64,000 nucleotides of DNA from Motilibacter deserti (GCF_011250635.1 NZ_JAANNP010000009.1:1-64000); one strand, 5' to 3'. Counted from the first letter of the stretch, positions 1-8,521 are shown. Program-made: numbers and translations. Notes: a model not told the origin generated them from the sequence alone.

Positions 1-304
1 TCCGGACGGTGCGTACGCGGGGGTCGGCCGCCGCGAGTGCCTCGGCGATGGCGTCGGTCCGGTCCCGCGACGGCCCGAGCGCGAGGACGAGCTCGAGCTC
101 GCCCGGGTAGCCCTGCTCGAGCACGTGGCGGACGGCGGTCCGCAGGTGCCGCTCCTCGTTGAGCACCGGCATGATCACCGAGACCGGCGGCCAGGCCCGC
201 GCGGCGGGCGCGACCGGCCCGGTGGCGGCGGAGGCGCCGATGGCCTCGACGGCCTCAGCGGCCTCGGCCGGTGGCGGGGACGGGTCAGCGGGCGGAGTAG
301 GCAT
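1..304 (-). CDS. Family 2 glycosyltransferase, N-terminal fragment
   Basis: Only the first ~101 codons are in the window; the rest lies beyond base 1. After a ~37-residue Ala/Pro-rich leader comes VSVIMPVLNEE, the first beta strand and nucleotide-sugar-binding start of a GT-A (GT2) fold, followed by a helix with EQGYPGELELVLA, as in ExoA/succinoglycan-type transferases. It diverges from two LCP ligases and a UDP-glucose dehydrogenase, so a role in wall or capsule glycan assembly is likely by context. The ATG at 304 lies nine bases after a TAGCGT -10 box. Family assignment is good; the sugar and acceptor cannot be told. Confidence 0.75.
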   Translation of the reverse strand, partial: MPTPPADPSPPPAEAAEAVEAIGASAATGPVAPAARAWPPVSVIMPVLNEERHLRTAVRHVLEQGYPGELELVLALGPSRDRTDAIAEALAAADPRVRTVR

Positions 305-313
305 CGCCCGTCA

Positions 314-319
314 ACGCTA
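314..319 (-). promoter_or_regulatory. -10 box (TAGCGT) of the GT2 gene
   Basis: On the minus strand TAGCGT is followed after nine bases by the GT2 ATG. This implies a leaderless or very short-leader transcript. The remaining 305-597 stretch to the divergent LCP gene holds a strong Shine-Dalgarno (GGAAGGAC) just before ATG 558; see the LCP entry. Confidence 0.35.
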
Positions 320-597
320 CTGGCAGGGCCCTGCCGAACGGCCCGCGCCACCACCTCAGCGCGCGGCTGCCCGGCGTGGCTGACGGGGCGGGCACCATCG
401 CCCTCCTACCCTGGCCGAGGCTGCGCCCGCCGTGCGGGCGCCGGGCCTTGCGGACGGACCGTACGGAACGCCACGCCCGGGTCGCGCGTCTCCTGCAGGC
501 GCGCCCCTGACCGGCCGCTCGACCGCGAGCGCGCGCACGGATGCGGAAGGACACTGCATGACCTCGACTCCCGGCCCCGAAGCTCCTCGGCAGCCGG

Positions 598-2181
598 GTG
601 AGCCGACGGTCGACGGCCCCGCCCGTCCGCCGCGGCCCGGACCGCAGGCCGCGGGCCGCGCCGGGGCTGCCACCGCACCTGGACCCGCGGGCGACGCGGC
701 GCACCCCTCCCCCGGCTCCCCGGCCGGCCGGCCGCGAGAGCGGGACCGGCCGCGCAGGCAAGGCCGGCAAGGCCGTGCGCTGGGCCGCCGCCGCGGCCGC
801 GGTCGGCGTGCTCGGCGTCAGCGTCGTGGGCTGGGCCGCGGACAGCCGCATCGACCGGATCTCGGTCTTCGGCGACCTCGCCAGCGGCGACCAGCCGGCG
901 CGTACCACCGACCGCGCGCAGAACATCCTGCTCGTGGGCTCCGACAGCCGCGAGGACATGAGCCGCAAGGACCGCGCCCGGCTGCACGTCGGCTCGGTCG
1001 ACAGCGCGGCCGGGCGGCGCGCGGACACGATGATGCTGCTGCACGTGTCCGAGGACCAGGAGAAGGCGACGCTCGTCAGCTTCCCGCGCGACTCCTACGT
1101 CACGATCCCGGCGCACACCTACAACGGCAAGCAGGTCCCGGCGCAGAAGAACAAGATCAACACCGCGTACGCCGCCGGCGGGCCGGGGCTCACGATCGCG
1201 ACGATCGCGCAGGCGACCGGGATCCACATCGACCACTACATCGAGATCGACTTCCTCGGCTTCGAGAAGATGGTCAACGCCGTCGGCGGGGTCGAGATCT
1301 GTACCCCGCGCGCGCTCAAGGACGACAAGAGCGGGCTGGACATCCCGAGCGGCACGTCCGAGCTGGACGGCGAGATGGGGCTGAAGTACGTCCGCGCCCG
1401 CTACCTCGACAGCGACTTCGGGCGCATCGAGCGTCAGCAGAAGTTCCTCGGCGCCATCGTCCGCAAGGCGACCAGTGCGGGGACGCTCACCAACCCGGTC
1501 AAGCTCACGAAGCTCGTGAACGCCCTGCTCAGCTCCGTGACGGTCGACGAGGGGCTGGGGCGCAGCGACATGCTCGGGCTGGCCCGCAAGCTCGGCGGCC
1601 TCTCGCCGTCGGCGCTGACGTTCGCGACCATCCCGATCGCCGACGACAACTTCAACCCGCCGGGGCCGCTGGCGGCGACGGTCGTGTGGGACGAGGAGCA
1701 GGCGGACGCGCTCTTCACCAAGATCCGCGACGACCTGCCGCTGACGAGCCCGACACCGGCCGCGTCCGCGTCGGCGATGGCCCCGGCCGGCGTGAAGGTG
1801 CCTCCGTCGCAGGTCCGGCTGCAGGTGCTCAACGGCGCCGGGGTGACCGGCCTCGCCGGGCGCGCCGCGACCGACCTGCGCGGCGTCGGCTTCGCGGTGA
1901 CGGGCACGGGCAACGCCGACTCGAGCGGCGCGACCGAGACCGTCATCCGCTACGACAGCCGCTACACCGAGTCGATCAAGACCGTCCAGGCCGCGCTGCC
2001 GGGCGCCCGGGCCGAGGCCGTCGACGGGCTCGGCGCGACGCTGCAGGTCGTCGTCGGCTCGGGCTACACCAAGGCCGTCAAGCCGGTCGTGGCCGTCGCG
2101 GCGGCCCCGAAGCCCGCCGCCTCGCCCACGCCAGCGGTCGCCGCCAAGACGTCCACCGCCGCGGACGCCTCGTGCACCTGA
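598..2181 (+). CDS. LCP (LytR-CpsA-Psr) family glycopolymer ligase with C-terminal LytR_C domain
   Basis: LCP enzymes transfer undecaprenyl-linked wall polymers (arabinogalactan, teichoic acid or capsule) to peptidoglycan outside the membrane. From GTG 598 the protein has a Pro/Arg-rich cytoplasmic tail with LPPHLDPR at 24-31, one membrane helix at ~61-81, the LCP domain at ~108-345 (NILLVGSDSRED, FPRDSYV, NKINTAYAAGG, the basic RARYLDSDFGRIERQQ block) and a LytR_C domain at ~400-485 (VRLQVLNGAGVTGLA). The start is doubtful: the best ribosome site (GGAAGGAC) precedes ATG 558, which is in a different frame, while GTG 598 has none. The LPPHLDPR motif, repeated in the next gene, shows this frame is coding by base 667. 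Either the protein starts weakly at 598 or there is a frameshift between 598 and 667. Confidence 0.9.
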   Translation: MSRRSTAPPVRRGPDRRPRAAPGLPPHLDPRATRRTPPPAPRPAGRESGTGRAGKAGKAVRWAAAAAAVGVLGVSVVGWAADSRIDRISVFGDLASGDQPARTTDRAQNILLVGSDSREDMSRKDRARLHVGSVDSAAGRRADTMMLLHVSEDQEKATLVSFPRDSYVTIPAHTYNGKQVPAQKNKINTAYAAGGPGLTIATIAQATGIHIDHYIEIDFLGFEKMVNAVGGVEICTPRALKDDKSGLDIPSGTSELDGEMGLKYVRARYLDSDFGRIERQQKFLGAIVRKATSAGTLTNPVKLTKLVNALLSSVTVDEGLGRSDMLGLARKLGGLSPSALTFATIPIADDNFNPPGPLAATVVWDEEQADALFTKIRDDLPLTSPTPAASASAMAPAGVKVPPSQVRLQVLNGAGVTGLAGRAATDLRGVGFAVTGTGNADSSGATETVIRYDSRYTESIKTVQAALPGARAEAVDGLGATLQVVVGSGYTKAVKPVVAVAAAPKPAASPTPAVAAKTSTAADASCT

Positions 2182-2203
2182 CCCCGGTCGCGGGGGCGCG
2201 GCG

Positions 2204-3511
2204 ATGACGCAGTGGCCGGAGGGGTGGGACCGCCCGGAGGAGGAGCGCCCGGCCGGGAGCGGCCGCGGCCTGCCGCCGGAGCTCGACCCGCGGCGGCGCG
2301 ACCTCCCGCCCGAGCTGGACCCACGGCGCGGCCGCCCGCGGCCCGCACGGCCGGACGAGGCCGCCGGCGCGTACGCAGGCGGCGGCTCGCGGCCGGCGTC
2401 GCCCTACGCCTCGACCCCGGGGGCCCCTTCCACACCCGGCACGCGCGCCCCCGGCGGCGGCGAGCGGGGCTACGGCGGCGAGCCGCCCGAGCCACGCCGG
2501 GGCTCCAGCGCGCTGCCCCTGCCCCGGCCGCGCTTCCGGCCGCTGCGCCTGCTGCTCTTCCCGTTCCGTACGTTCCGGCGCGCCCGCCGGCTGGTGCTGC
2601 TCGTCGTGCTGCTGCTCGTGGCGCACGTCGTCGGGCTGACCGTGTTCACACTGAGCCGGCTGCAGGGCACGGATGCGCTGGGCGACTACGCGGGACGCCC
2701 CGCCGACAGTGGGGGCACGACGTGGCTCCTCGTCGGCTCGGACACCCGCAGCGGCCTCACCCGGGCCGAGCGGGCCGAGCTGCACACCGGGTCGGCGGAG
2801 GGCCAACGCACCGACACGATCATCCTGCTGCACGCGCCGCGCAGCGGCCCGCCGACGCTGGTGAGCCTGCCGCGGGACTCCTACGTCGAGATCGCGGGTG
2901 GGGGCAGGAACAAGCTCAACAGCGCGTACGCCTCGGGCGGGGCGCCACGGCTCGTGCGCACTGTCGAGCAGGCGACCGGGCTGCGCATCGACTCCTACGT
3001 CGAGGTCGGCTTCGGCGGCGTGGTGGACATCACCGACGCGGTGGGCGGGGTCGACGTCTGCGTGCGGCGGGCGATGAAGGACGAGAAGGCCGGCCTGGAC
3101 GTGAAGGCCGGGTGCCAGGAGCTGGACGGCGCGACCGCGCTGGCCTACGTCCGCGCCCGCTACAGCGACCCCAAAGGCGACCTCGGCCGGATCGAGCGCC
3201 AGCAGCAGTACCTCGCCGCCCTGATCTCCAAGCTGACGTCGAAGGGCGTCCTGCTCAACCCGGTGCGGCAGTGGCGGCTCTCGGCGGCCGGCACGGGGGC
3301 GCTGGCCACCGACGGCGCGGGCCCGCTCGGCCTGACCCGGCTCGTGCGGGCCATGCGCTCGGTCAGCAGCGGCGACGGGGTCGTCACGACGGTGCCGGTG
3401 GCGGACACGAACTACCGCACGGCCGCCGGCTCGACCGTCCGCTGGGACGAGCGCGCGGCTGCCGGGCTCTTCGAGGACTTGCGGGCCGGGCGGCGGCCGA
3501 GCGGCGGCTGA
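2204..3511 (+). CDS. LCP family glycopolymer ligase, second copy
   Basis: A 435-residue paralogue 22 bp downstream of the first LCP gene, probably in one operon. The N-terminal ~125 residues are cytoplasmic and Pro/Arg-rich, with LPPELDPR twice (23-30 and 34-41), the motif also seen in the upstream paralogue. One membrane helix spans ~129-149. The LCP domain (~170-400) shows TWLLVGSDTRSG, LPRDSYVEI, NKLNSAYASGG, YVRARYSDPKGDLGRIERQQ and a closing RWDE. It lacks the LytR_C domain of its neighbour and so is the short form. The natural substrate cannot be read from sequence; the adjacent Ugd suggests a uronate-containing or nucleotide-sugar-fed polymer. Confidence 0.9.
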   Translation: MTQWPEGWDRPEEERPAGSGRGLPPELDPRRRDLPPELDPRRGRPRPARPDEAAGAYAGGGSRPASPYASTPGAPSTPGTRAPGGGERGYGGEPPEPRRGSSALPLPRPRFRPLRLLLFPFRTFRRARRLVLLVVLLLVAHVVGLTVFTLSRLQGTDALGDYAGRPADSGGTTWLLVGSDTRSGLTRAERAELHTGSAEGQRTDTIILLHAPRSGPPTLVSLPRDSYVEIAGGGRNKLNSAYASGGAPRLVRTVEQATGLRIDSYVEVGFGGVVDITDAVGGVDVCVRRAMKDEKAGLDVKAGCQELDGATALAYVRARYSDPKGDLGRIERQQQYLAALISKLTSKGVLLNPVRQWRLSAAGTGALATDGAGPLGLTRLVRAMRSVSSGDGVVTTVPVADTNYRTAAGSTVRWDERAAAGLFEDLRAGRRPSGG

Positions 3512-3615
3512 CACCCGGCACTCACCGTGACGAGCCCGTCACATCACCTGCTCCACGCGGATGAGGGGCGGCGCGCACCCGCTGGAGATCCGCCCCTGGC
3601 ACGCCGTCGGTGCCT

Positions 3616-3621
3616 TAGCCT
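3616..3621 (+). promoter_or_regulatory. -10 box (TAGCCT) of ugd
   Basis: TAGCCT ends eight bases before ATG 3630 and no Shine-Dalgarno is seen between them, so ugd is probably transcribed from its own leaderless promoter as well as by readthrough from the LCP genes. Confidence 0.45.
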
Positions 3622-3629
3622 CCTATGCC

Positions 3630-4952
3630 ATGAGCGCACCCCGCATCACGGTGCTCGGCACCGGCTACCTCGGCGCGACCCACGCGGTCTGCATGGCAGC
3701 CCTCGGCTTCGAGGTCCTCGGGATGGACGTCGACAAGGACAAGGTCGAGGCCCTCTCCGCCGGGACGGTGCCGTTCTACGAGCCGGGGCTCGACGAGATC
3801 CTGCAGGAGCAGATCGCTGCGGGGCGGCTGCGCTTCACCACGTCGTACGCCGAGGTCGCCGAGTTCGGCGACGTCCACTTCGTCGCGGTCGGCACCCCGC
3901 AGAAGCCGGGCGAGTACGCGGCCGACATGCGCTACGTCGACGCGGTCGTGGACGGGCTCGCGCCGTACCTCACCCGGCCGTGCCTGGTGGTCGGCAAGTC
4001 GACGGTGCCGGTGGGCACCGCGGAGCGGCTCGCCGAGCGCATCACCGAGCTGGCCCCCGTCGGCGCCGCCGCCGAGCTGGCGTGGAACCCGGAGTTCCTG
4101 CGCGAGGGCTTCGCCGTCGAGGACACGCTGCACCCGGACCGCCTGGTGTTCGGCGTCCGCAGCGAGCGCGCCGAGCAGGTGCTGCGCGACGTCTACGCGA
4201 CGCCGATCGCCGAGGGCACGCCCGTGGTCGTCACCGACTTCGCGACCGCCCAGCTGGTGAAGGTCGCGGCGAACTCCTTCCTCGCGACGAAGATCTCGTT
4301 CATCAACGCGATGGCCGAGATCTGCGAGGCCGCCGGCGGTGACGTGACGACGCTGGCCGACGCGATCGGCTACGACGCCCGCATCGGGCGCCGGTTCCTC
4401 AACGCCGGCCTCGGCTTCGGCGGCGGCTGCCTGCCCAAGGACATCCGCGCGTTCATGGCCCGCGCCGGCGAGCTGGGCGCGGGCGAGACGCTGACCTTCC
4501 TCAAGGAGGTCGACGCGATCAACATGCGCCGCCGCCAGCGCACGGTCGACCTCGCCCGCGAGCTGGTCGGCGGGTCGTTCCTCGGCGCCTGCGTCGCGGT
4601 GCTCGGCGCCGCGTTCAAGCCCGACAGCGACGACGTGCGCGACTCCCCCGCACTCAACGTGGCGGCGTCCCTGCAGCTGCAGGGCGCACAGGTCGCGGTC
4701 TACGACCCGAAGGCCAACGCGAACGCCCGCCGCGTCTTCCCGACGCTGCGCTACGTCGACTCGGTCGTGGAGGCTGCGCGCGGCGCGGACGTCGTCCTGC
4801 ACCTCACCGAGTGGCGCGAGTTCCGCGAGTTGGACCCGGTCGAGCTCGGGGCCATCGTCGAGCAGCGCAACATCGTCGACGGCCGCAACGCCCTCGACGT
4901 CACGGCGTGGCGCGCGGCGGGGTGGCACTACCGCGCCCTCGGCCGTCCCTGA
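3630..4952 (+). CDS. ugd: UDP-glucose 6-dehydrogenase
   Basis: A 440-residue NAD-dependent dehydrogenase that oxidises UDP-glucose to UDP-glucuronate for capsule or wall polymers. The Rossmann motif GTGYLG is at 9-14, the family motif NPEFLREG is mid-protein, and the catalytic Cys267 lies in GFGGGCLPKD. The C-terminal NAD-binding half (GAAFKPDSDDVRDSP) completes the three-domain UDPG/MGDP-DH architecture. Length is normal. The start is ATG 3630, directly followed by SAPRITVLGTGYLG; the open frame extends upstream but has no better start. The LCP genes upstream give a cell-envelope setting. UDP-mannose or UDP-GlcNAc dehydrogenases share the fold, but glucose is the usual substrate for this subgroup. 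Confidence 0.9.
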   Translation: MSAPRITVLGTGYLGATHAVCMAALGFEVLGMDVDKDKVEALSAGTVPFYEPGLDEILQEQIAAGRLRFTTSYAEVAEFGDVHFVAVGTPQKPGEYAADMRYVDAVVDGLAPYLTRPCLVVGKSTVPVGTAERLAERITELAPVGAAAELAWNPEFLREGFAVEDTLHPDRLVFGVRSERAEQVLRDVYATPIAEGTPVVVTDFATAQLVKVAANSFLATKISFINAMAEICEAAGGDVTTLADAIGYDARIGRRFLNAGLGFGGGCLPKDIRAFMARAGELGAGETLTFLKEVDAINMRRRQRTVDLARELVGGSFLGACVAVLGAAFKPDSDDVRDSPALNVAASLQLQGAQVAVYDPKANANARRVFPTLRYVDSVVEAARGADVVLHLTEWREFRELDPVELGAIVEQRNIVDGRNALDVTAWRAAGWHYRALGRP

Positions 4953-4978
4953 CGCCACGCTCGACAGCCTTCGCCCTG

Positions 4979-5016
4979 GCCGAAGCCCGGGAGCCGCCAC
5001 GGCCCCGGGCTTCGGC
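4979..5016 (+). terminator. Hairpin after ugd
   Basis: A perfect 13-bp inverted repeat (GCCGAAGCCCGGG / CCCGGGCTTCGGC) with a 12-base loop, 26 bases after the ugd stop. There is no T run, which is usual for actinobacterial hairpin terminators. Confidence 0.6.
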
Positions 5017-5050
5017 TCAGGTTGCCCCCGCACCACCCGATGAGAAGACC

Positions 5051-5209
5051 GTGGACAGCGCATTCGTTTTCAGCGGGATGGCTCTCGCGCTCGTGGGCGC
5101 CGTGCTGTCCTCGCGTCCCAAGCGCGCACTGCGCCGTTGGGGCGCCCTCTCCCTGTTCGCCTCCACGGCGCTGATCGCGTCCTCGGTCGTCCTCTTCTCC
5201 ACGAGCTGA
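5051..5209 (+). CDS. Small two-helix membrane protein, unknown
   Basis: From GTG 5051 (AGAAG just upstream) this encodes 52 residues. Two hydrophobic segments, at ~5-19 (FVFSGMALALVGAVL) and ~33-49 (LSLFASTALIASSVVLF), are separated by a basic loop SSRPKRALRRWG. This reads as a helical hairpin with the basic loop in the cytoplasm. It lies between the ugd terminator and the next promoter, so it could be a monocistron. The hydrophobic/basic pattern argues for a real gene, but there is no family match I recognise. Confidence 0.45.
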   Translation: MDSAFVFSGMALALVGAVLSSRPKRALRRWGALSLFASTALIASSVVLFSTS

Positions 5210-5281
5210 CCGCTGCGCGGCACGGGGCGCACCCGGCCGCCGCTCGCCGCTCCCGGCCACCGGTGCGCCCGGGCCGGCGCC

Positions 5282-5287
5282 TAGCCT
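5282..5287 (+). promoter_or_regulatory. -10 box (TAGCCT), leaderless start
   Basis: TAGCCT, then six bases, then ATG 5294 of the CoA-binding protein. This is the spacing expected for a transcript starting at its start codon. Confidence 0.5.
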
Positions 5288-5293
5288 GGCGCC

Positions 5294-5713
5294 ATGCCCT
5301 ACGGCGACGACGACACCGCTCTGCGCATCCTGCGCGACTCCACGACCTGGGCGGTCGTGGGGCTGTCCAACGACACCTCGCGAGCCGTGTACGGCGTCGC
5401 TCGCTTCCTGCAGCAGCAGGGCAAGCGCATCGTCCCGGTCCACCCGCGCGCGGCGACGGTCCACGGAGAGCAGGGCTACCAGACGCTGGCCGACATCCCG
5501 TTCCCCGTCGACGTCGTGGACGTCTTCGTGCGCAGTGACAAGGCCGGTGAGGTCGTGGACGACGCCGTACGCATCGGCGCCAAGGCGGTCTGGCTGCAGC
5601 TCGGTGTCGTGGACGAGGCGGCGTACGACCGGACCCGCGCCGTGGGCGTAGCCATGGTCATGGACCGCTGCCCGAAGATCGACTGGCCGCTGCTGGGGCC
5701 GGCGCAGGCCTGA
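5294..5713 (+). CDS. CoA-binding domain protein (YccU type)
   Basis: A 139-residue single-domain Rossmann protein of the CoA_binding_2 family. It has WAVVGLSNDTSRAVYGVARFL (strand, Gly-rich turn, helix), VPVHPRA, DVVDVFVRSDKA and AKAVWLQLGV, followed by a C-terminal MDRCPKIDW, the hallmark Cys-Pro near the end of this family. Related proteins resemble the N-terminal CoA site of succinyl-CoA synthetase; biochemical function is not established. It stands alone with its own leaderless promoter and a hairpin downstream. Confidence 0.85.
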   Translation: MPYGDDDTALRILRDSTTWAVVGLSNDTSRAVYGVARFLQQQGKRIVPVHPRAATVHGEQGYQTLADIPFPVDVVDVFVRSDKAGEVVDDAVRIGAKAVWLQLGVVDEAAYDRTRAVGVAMVMDRCPKIDWPLLGPAQA

Positions 5714-5812
5714 GTCCCCGCGCCGCCGCCGGGCCGAGAGGGGCGCTCCCGCGAAGCTGGGCGCCTCGGGCCGTGGAGCGCTCCGGCTGCTGGGCGCCCC
5801 CGGACCGTGGGC

Positions 5813-5848
5813 CGCGCGGCCGGCCGCGGGAGGACGGCCGGCCGCGCG
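5813..5848. terminator. Bidirectional hairpin between convergent genes
   Basis: A 14-bp stem (arms GCGCGGCCGGCCG / CGGCCGGCCGCGC plus one pair) with an 8-base loop. It lies between the CoA-binding gene (+) and the fasciclin gene (-) and can serve both. Confidence 0.55.
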
Positions 5849-5853
5849 TCCGG

Positions 5854-6486
5854 TCAGAGGTCCGCGGGCCGCAGCACGCGGTCGACGACGTGGGCGACCT
5901 GCCGGTTGCCCTTGTTGACGTCGACGGCGACCACCCGCGCGTTGGTGTCGTCCGGGTCCTGGTCCCGCAGCGTGATGCCGTTGTCCACCACGTCGACGAT
6001 GATCGCGCCGCCCTGCGCCGAACGCAGCGACACGTCGTCGGACTTGAGCGCCCTGGCCGAGCCGATCGTCGCGCCGGGCACGACGTGGTAGAGCAGGACG
6101 GTCTCCACGGTGCCGATGCCGAGCCCGGCGACGGCGGCGAACACCTTGCGCTCGTCGGCGACGCGCTTGCCGGTGAGGTCGGTGACGAGGGAGCGGAAGG
6201 CGCGGTCGTTGGGGGCGAACGCGGTCAGCGCGGTCGCGCCCTGGGTCAGCGCCTTGACCGGGGAGTTCGGCTTCGCCTTCAGGACCGCGAGGACGGCCTC
6301 GGTGAGGACGTCGAAGTCCGCGGCGTTCTTGTCGAACGTGTTCCCGTCGGAGGTCAGGACCGCCGAGAGGGGCTTGGTGCCGGTCGCGGCCTGGGCGGCG
6401 GGAGCGGCGAGCACGGTCGGCGCGAGCAGGGCGGCCACCAGAGGTGCGGCCGCGAGCAGGCGCGAGGCGGAGCGGGTTCTGCTCAT
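5854..6486 (-). CDS. Secreted fasciclin-domain protein
   Basis: 210 residues. A signal peptide (basic MSRTRSASR, hydrophobic core, AAPAAQAA cleavage region) is followed by one fasciclin (FAS1) domain from ~35. It shows TVFAPNDRAF-type residues (LTAFAPNDRAFRSL), VLLYHVVPGATI in the H-box position and a final VVDRVLRPADL. FAS1 proteins act outside the cell in adhesion or carbohydrate binding. GAAGGAC precedes ATG 6486. Related in type to secreted actinobacterial MPB70-like antigens; ligand unknown. Confidence 0.85.
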   Translation of the reverse strand: MSRTRSASRLLAAAPLVAALLAPTVLAAPAAQAATGTKPLSAVLTSDGNTFDKNAADFDVLTEAVLAVLKAKPNSPVKALTQGATALTAFAPNDRAFRSLVTDLTGKRVADERKVFAAVAGLGIGTVETVLLYHVVPGATIGSARALKSDDVSLRSAQGGAIIVDVVDNGITLRDQDPDDTNARVVAVDVNKGNRQVAHVVDRVLRPADL

Positions 6487-6611
6487 GGGATTCGTCCTTC
6501 AGCGTCGAGGGGCGTACCTGGAGTGAGCGCTCTTGAACAACCTACGACCCGGAACGCGTCACGGCATCTCGAAACCGGGGCACTGTCACCGGGGCGTGCC
6601 ACAGTCACGCC

Positions 6612-7082
6612 ATGAGCGCCGACTTCGACTTCCTGCTCGGCCGGTGGCAGGTGCACAACCGCAAGCTGCGCGACAACACCGACCCCGACTGCACCGAGTG
6701 GGTGGAGTTCGCGGCCACCAGCGAGGCCGTCCCGGTGCTGCACGGCATCGGCAACGTCGACCGGATGCACGTCCCCGACCCGCCCGACGGCGAGCCGTTC
6801 GAGGGCCTCACGCTGCGGCTGTTCGACCCCGCGGCCGGCACCTGGAGCATCTGGTGGAGCTCGACCCGCGCGCCCGGGCGGCTCGACCCACCGGTGGTGG
6901 GGCGCTTCACCGACGGGCACGGCGTCTTCACCGGCGATGACACTCTTCGCGGCCGGCCGGTCAGGGTCTCCTTCGAGTGGCACGCGGGGCCGGGCTGCCC
7001 GACGTGGCGCCAGTCGTTCTCATGGGACGGCGGCGCGACGTGGGTGCTCAACTGGGTGATGACGCTGCACCCAGCGCCCTAG
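6612..7082 (+). CDS. DUF1579-like conserved protein
   Basis: 156 residues, cytoplasmic, no signal or membrane segment. It begins SADFDFLLGRWQVHNRKL, the 'F..G.W...N.' start typical of DUF1579/lipocalin-like small beta-barrel proteins. Trp-rich strands follow (GTWSIWWSST, VSFEWHAGPGCPTWRQSF, TWVLNWVM). The pattern suggests a calycin-type barrel for a small ligand, but no substrate is known. It starts 125 bp from, and divergent to, the fasciclin gene. Confidence 0.7.
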   Translation: MSADFDFLLGRWQVHNRKLRDNTDPDCTEWVEFAATSEAVPVLHGIGNVDRMHVPDPPDGEPFEGLTLRLFDPAAGTWSIWWSSTRAPGRLDPPVVGRFTDGHGVFTGDDTLRGRPVRVSFEWHAGPGCPTWRQSFSWDGGATWVLNWVMTLHPAP

Positions 7083-7408
7083 CGGGACGAAGCAAGCCGC
7101 ACTCCCACGTCTGCTCCACCAACCAAAATGATGCCCGTTCGACTCTTCAATTTTGAGTGGACAGGTGATTCTTCGCGAAAGCCACCCCTCCGACCGCAAC
7201 GGCGTCCTAGGCTGCGACAGCACGACGAAGCAGCATTCGGGGGATCATCGGCGCGCCTTGGGCTCGCCAATCTCTGCACCGGGAGTGCCTCGAGCCATCA
7301 GAGCGTGCTTGGCCCGCTGTGCAGGGCCTGCTCGCAGGCTCGAGGCGGACTATCCCCCGCGTCTCCTCGCGTCGTCGCGACTCGGACTTCTCGTGCGGGG
7401 GTAGCAGA
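7083..7408. other. 326-bp intergenic stretch with nested dyads and lower GC
   Basis: No convincing gene. It is AT-richer than its surroundings (TTCAATTTTGAGTGG near 7146). It holds a possible -10 (TAGGCT at 7208-7213) and a two-level inverted repeat at 7288-7345 ahead of the Excalibur-domain gene. Short open frames here have no start signal or protein character. Confidence 0.5.
7288..7345 (+). repeat. Nested inverted repeat upstream of the Excalibur gene
   Basis: Outer arms CCTCGAGCC (7288-7296) and GGCTCGAGG (7337-7345) enclose an inner hairpin GGCCC / GGGCC (7311-7315, 7324-7328). It lies within 120 bases of the next start codon, so it would be in the 5' leader if transcription starts at the 7208 box. 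It could be an RNA structure or a DNA operator. Confidence 0.35.
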
Positions 7409-8374
7409 ATGCTCGATCTTCTCCGATACGTTGTCGGCGGTCTTCTTGCGGCCACGGGGCTGCTCGCCGGGTTGGGCTTCTGGCTCGACCGAGGCAAGCA
7501 TTCTCCAAGAGAGCTGCGCGCCTCGTTGATCGGATCGTTCGTCGTCCTCGTGATCGGATTGCTGATCCTTCCGCACGGCCGCTCGATCACGGGCTTCGTC
7601 CTCGGTCTCGCCGGTCTCGGCCTCTTCGTCGCCGCACTCTGGGCTCTGGCGCGCGGCAGCTCGCGCGGGCTCGGAATGGCGAGCCGGCGGGGCGCCGCTG
7701 GAGTGCTCGTCCTGGGGTTCCTGACGGTCGCGGTCGGGGGAGCCGTCCTGCCCGCCGAGGAGTCGATTGAAGGTGTCGGTCAGGAGGCCCTGGCAAGCGC
7801 GGCGACACCATCACCGACGCCCAGTGCCGTCCCCACCCCGACCGTCACGGTGACGGTGACCGCGACACCGACCGCTTCATCGACTCCGAGCGCGACGCCG
7901 ACTGCGGAGCCGGCCCCGACCACCGTCGACCTGGCGGTGAGCGCGAGCGCGACGACGGTGACGAGCGGGCGGCGCGTCGAGCTCAGCGTCTCGACGTCAC
8001 CGCGCACGGCCGGCGTTCCGGTGGTGCTGCAGGTACGACGGGGCGTCTCGTGGCAGTCCGTCGGGCGCGCGAGCACGGGCGCCCGCGGCCGAGCGGCGTT
8101 CGAGGTCACAGCCGAGCGCACTGCGCGCTATCGCGTCGTTGCATCGGGAACGCAAAGCACTCGGCGCGCCACCTCCGACGTCACCGCGATCACCGTCAAC
8201 GAGCCGGAGCCGCCGCCTGCGGTCATCGTCGAGCCCGAGCCCGACTCGGGCAGCGCGTACTTCGACAACTGCGACGACGCCAGGGCGGCCGGGGCCGCTC
8301 CCGTCCATCGCGGCGACCCCGGCTACGGCAGCCACCTCGACAGGGACGACGACGGCGTCGGGTGCGAGTCCTGA
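7409..8374 (+). CDS. Membrane-anchored protein with C-terminal Excalibur calcium-binding domain
   Basis: 321 residues from ATG 7409 (GGGGG seven bases upstream). Three or four membrane helices fill the first ~110 residues. A Thr/Pro-rich stalk with TVTVTVTATPTAS follows, then a beta-sandwich-like stretch (VDLAVSASATTVTSGRRVELSVS, as in repeats of secreted actinobacterial proteins). The Excalibur domain ends the protein: YFDNCDDARAAGAAP, then DRDDDGVGCES with the DxDxDGxxCE calcium loop. The outer domain is probably exposed at the surface. The first ~80 codons use more A/T third positions than neighbouring genes, which hints at recent arrival. Function unknown. Confidence 0.8.
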   Translation: MLDLLRYVVGGLLAATGLLAGLGFWLDRGKHSPRELRASLIGSFVVLVIGLLILPHGRSITGFVLGLAGLGLFVAALWALARGSSRGLGMASRRGAAGVLVLGFLTVAVGGAVLPAEESIEGVGQEALASAATPSPTPSAVPTPTVTVTVTATPTASSTPSATPTAEPAPTTVDLAVSASATTVTSGRRVELSVSTSPRTAGVPVVLQVRRGVSWQSVGRASTGARGRAAFEVTAERTARYRVVASGTQSTRRATSDVTAITVNEPEPPPAVIVEPEPDSGSAYFDNCDDARAAGAAPVHRGDPGYGSHLDRDDDGVGCES

Positions 8375-8521
8375 CCGATTCACCCGACGTGGGCCAGGGC
8401 ACCCAACGCCTTGACTGCACGCCCCTCGCCTCCCACCGGGGAGTGCTGCTCCCTATCGGCGCGGGGCGACAGCAAGCGGCACGAGCGGAGAGGGGGCCGC
8501 ACCGGCTGACCGGAGGCGCCG

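Noticed and set aside
7153-7404. Short open frame upstream of the Excalibur gene
   Set aside because: No ribosome site, no leaderless box at the start, irregular composition; more likely leader DNA.
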